Shown: positions 63,003-64,000 of the stretch, one piece after another
How positions within the stretch are numbered: the stretch's first letter is position 1
Layout: each line of letters starts with the position of its first letter
Program-made: the position numbers and the translations under genes
Source: QHWT01 sp963755695
GTDB taxonomy: Bacteria; Acidobacteriota; Vicinamibacteria; Vicinamibacterales; 2-12-FULL-66-21
Length of the DNA: 64,000 nucleotides
Direction of reading: 5' to 3'
Assembly (NCBI GenBank): GCA_963755695.1
Contig: CAVWLB010000010.1
Span: 1,054,001 to 1,118,000, forward strand
The notes under the pieces: model-generated
Database searches by the model: none
Told to the model about the DNA's origin: nothing
The model's input: only the letters and a program-made list of their open reading frames with translations

Positions 63003-64000
63003 CTAGAAACCTACACCAACCTGCAGCTGATAGGCACGCGGTGTGACGAAATGCGTTCCCGTGAACGTCGACAGGAAATTGTAGAGCGCCTCCTTATTCG
63101 TGACATTCACAATACTGAAGCGGACGCGGACCTTTGCCTTGTCCGTGTGGAACAGGTTGTCGGCGCCGACACCGAGATCGAGCAGGTGACGTGGGGCGAT
63201 CCGCGGCGGGTTCTTGACGTCGTCCTCGGTGCCTTCGGCCGGGATACGCAAGCGCGTCGCCCCGCCGCCCGACGCACACTCGGTGATCGGTGATTCGCGT
63301 GTCGCAACCGTACCGCCGCAGAAGAACCCGATGGCCGCCTGCTGATCGCCCGTAAGGGCGAGCGCATCTTCGATGCTGCTGACTGAGCCAGCCACGAGAC
63401 CCGAATCGTATCGCCAGCTGAGCGCCGCCCACGCGCCGAGCGGTTTACTGAACACGTACTGGAAGTTTGTCGTCGAGTTGAACTTCTGATCGTGATCGAT
63501 ACGGAAGTCTGCGTCTCCAGGCTCGACCAGGATGCCGCCATTTCCGGGTGGCGAGAAGATGGCGCTCGTATGCGCCATCACCACGAATGCGCTGAATCCG
63601 TGATGTTCGACCAGATTGATCCGACCGGTGAATCCATCGATCCTTGAATGATCCCAGGAAATCGGGAACACGATCGGCGTGTCGAAGAGCACACCGAAGT
63701 CGTACGCGTTATTCGTGCGCTTGTTGAAGTACCCGAAGTCGGCCACGACCCACGAGCCGAGTCCCTGCTGAATCCCAAACTCGCCCTGATTGCGTGTGCC
63801 GGGCTGCGAGCAGTTGCCCTTCACCGAATACGCCGTTCAAACCGACGCCGCTGGAGAGCAACAGGTTCTCGTTGTACGGCGTTTCAAGCGTTCGGCCGTA
63901 GGAAGCCCGGACGATCGTGTTGCTGCGGAGAAACGCGTACGACGCGCCCAGGCGCGGCTGCAGTTCGGTCGCGGTCGTCAGGCCGTCGTAATGATCGAGC
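63003..64000 (-). CDS. Oar-like TonB-dependent receptor, C-terminal part (cut by window edge, frameshift near 63825)
   Basis: About 332 codons of the barrel are visible, coming in from beyond the window. Strands such as LQPRLGASYAFLRSNTIVRA, SYGRTLETPYNENLLLSSGV and the outer-membrane ending YQLQVGVGF (terminal Phe) are typical of TonB-dependent/Oar receptors of Acidobacteria. The C-terminal plug-like text FSIVNVTNKEALYNFLSTFTG is also a family hallmark. The frame changes near 63825: the upstream part ends LNGVF and the rest resumes at VKGNCSQPGTRNQGEF, with one extra base. It is convergent with the DUF2490-like gene. Such receptors import glycans or siderophores. Confidence 0.85.

Overview
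This window is about 64 kb of GC-rich bacterial chromosome. Its gene content points to Acidobacteriota, most likely a Vicinamibacteria-like soil lineage. The markers are a VWFA-related protein of the acidobacterial type, an ADOP/MacB-type FtsX permease, an Oar-like TonB-dependent receptor, a ten-repeat BACON lipoprotein, a HEAT/CxxCH 'PVC-type' heme protein, and several PQQ dehydrogenases paired with cytochromes c. No rRNA, tRNA or CRISPR array was recognised. Lineage is inferred from protein families only.

Layout. 1-1.1 kb: BlaR1/BlaI-type sensor and repressor with a readable promoter and two operators. 1.1-3.9 kb: large membrane-inserted patatin-like lipase. 3.9-10.5 kb: Ser/Thr kinase-AAA-TPR regulator followed by a catalase-like/transmembrane/di-heme cytochrome fusion. 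10.8-13.7 kb: catalytic and non-catalytic M16 peptidase pair. 14-16.6 kb: BACON lipoprotein. 16.8-19.3 kb: alpha/beta hydrolase, phosphoribosyltransferase and a HEAT protein. 19.5-25.1 kb: mannonate dehydratase (ManD), DoxX, PVC-type heme protein and an orphan FtsA. 25.2-29.8 kb: two related DUF4142/ECF sigma modules with a cupredoxin, a cytochrome c and small secreted proteins. 30-32.4 kb: CFA synthase plus geranylgeranyl-reductase-type flavoprotein. 32.5-36 kb: a redox operon of di-heme cytochrome, PQQ dehydrogenase and DUF1080 protein. 36-41.3 kb: antiporter, two-component pair, small HTH protein and LysR regulator. 41.4-53.7 kb: ADOP permease, DinB, HI0933 flavoprotein, VWFA protein, solute-binding protein, M48 peptidase, a REC-zinc-ribbon protein and a PQQ sugar dehydrogenase. 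53.8-64 kb: an accessory-looking end with a broken esterase, an amidohydrolase remnant, a DHFR-like gene, an IS1182-type transposase, a lectin-like gene, a 5'-truncated sulfatase, its formylglycine enzyme, a DUF2490-like protein and the 3' part of a TonB receptor.

Two features stand out across the whole window. First, at least twelve single-base frameshifts break otherwise well-conserved genes. Five of the seven upstream of 53 kb lie exactly at GTAC tetranucleotides, which suggests a motif-linked sequencing error (for example a modified base) rather than gene death. The five frameshifts in the 54-64 kb end do not show this pattern. Second, several gaps between genes hold short word-like repeats of different families: CAATC/GTCAATC words, CACGTAGCACCCGG words, GAAGCCTGGAGCC words, TTTTCTGTGT words and GGGGCGA words. 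There is also one 164-bp palindromic, MITE-like element whose outermost bases supply the stop codons of both convergent neighbours.

Physiologically the region suits an aerobic heterotroph that invests in periplasmic oxidation (PQQ and c-type heme enzymes, cupredoxin), secreted peptidases, and polysaccharide or sulfated-glycan use.
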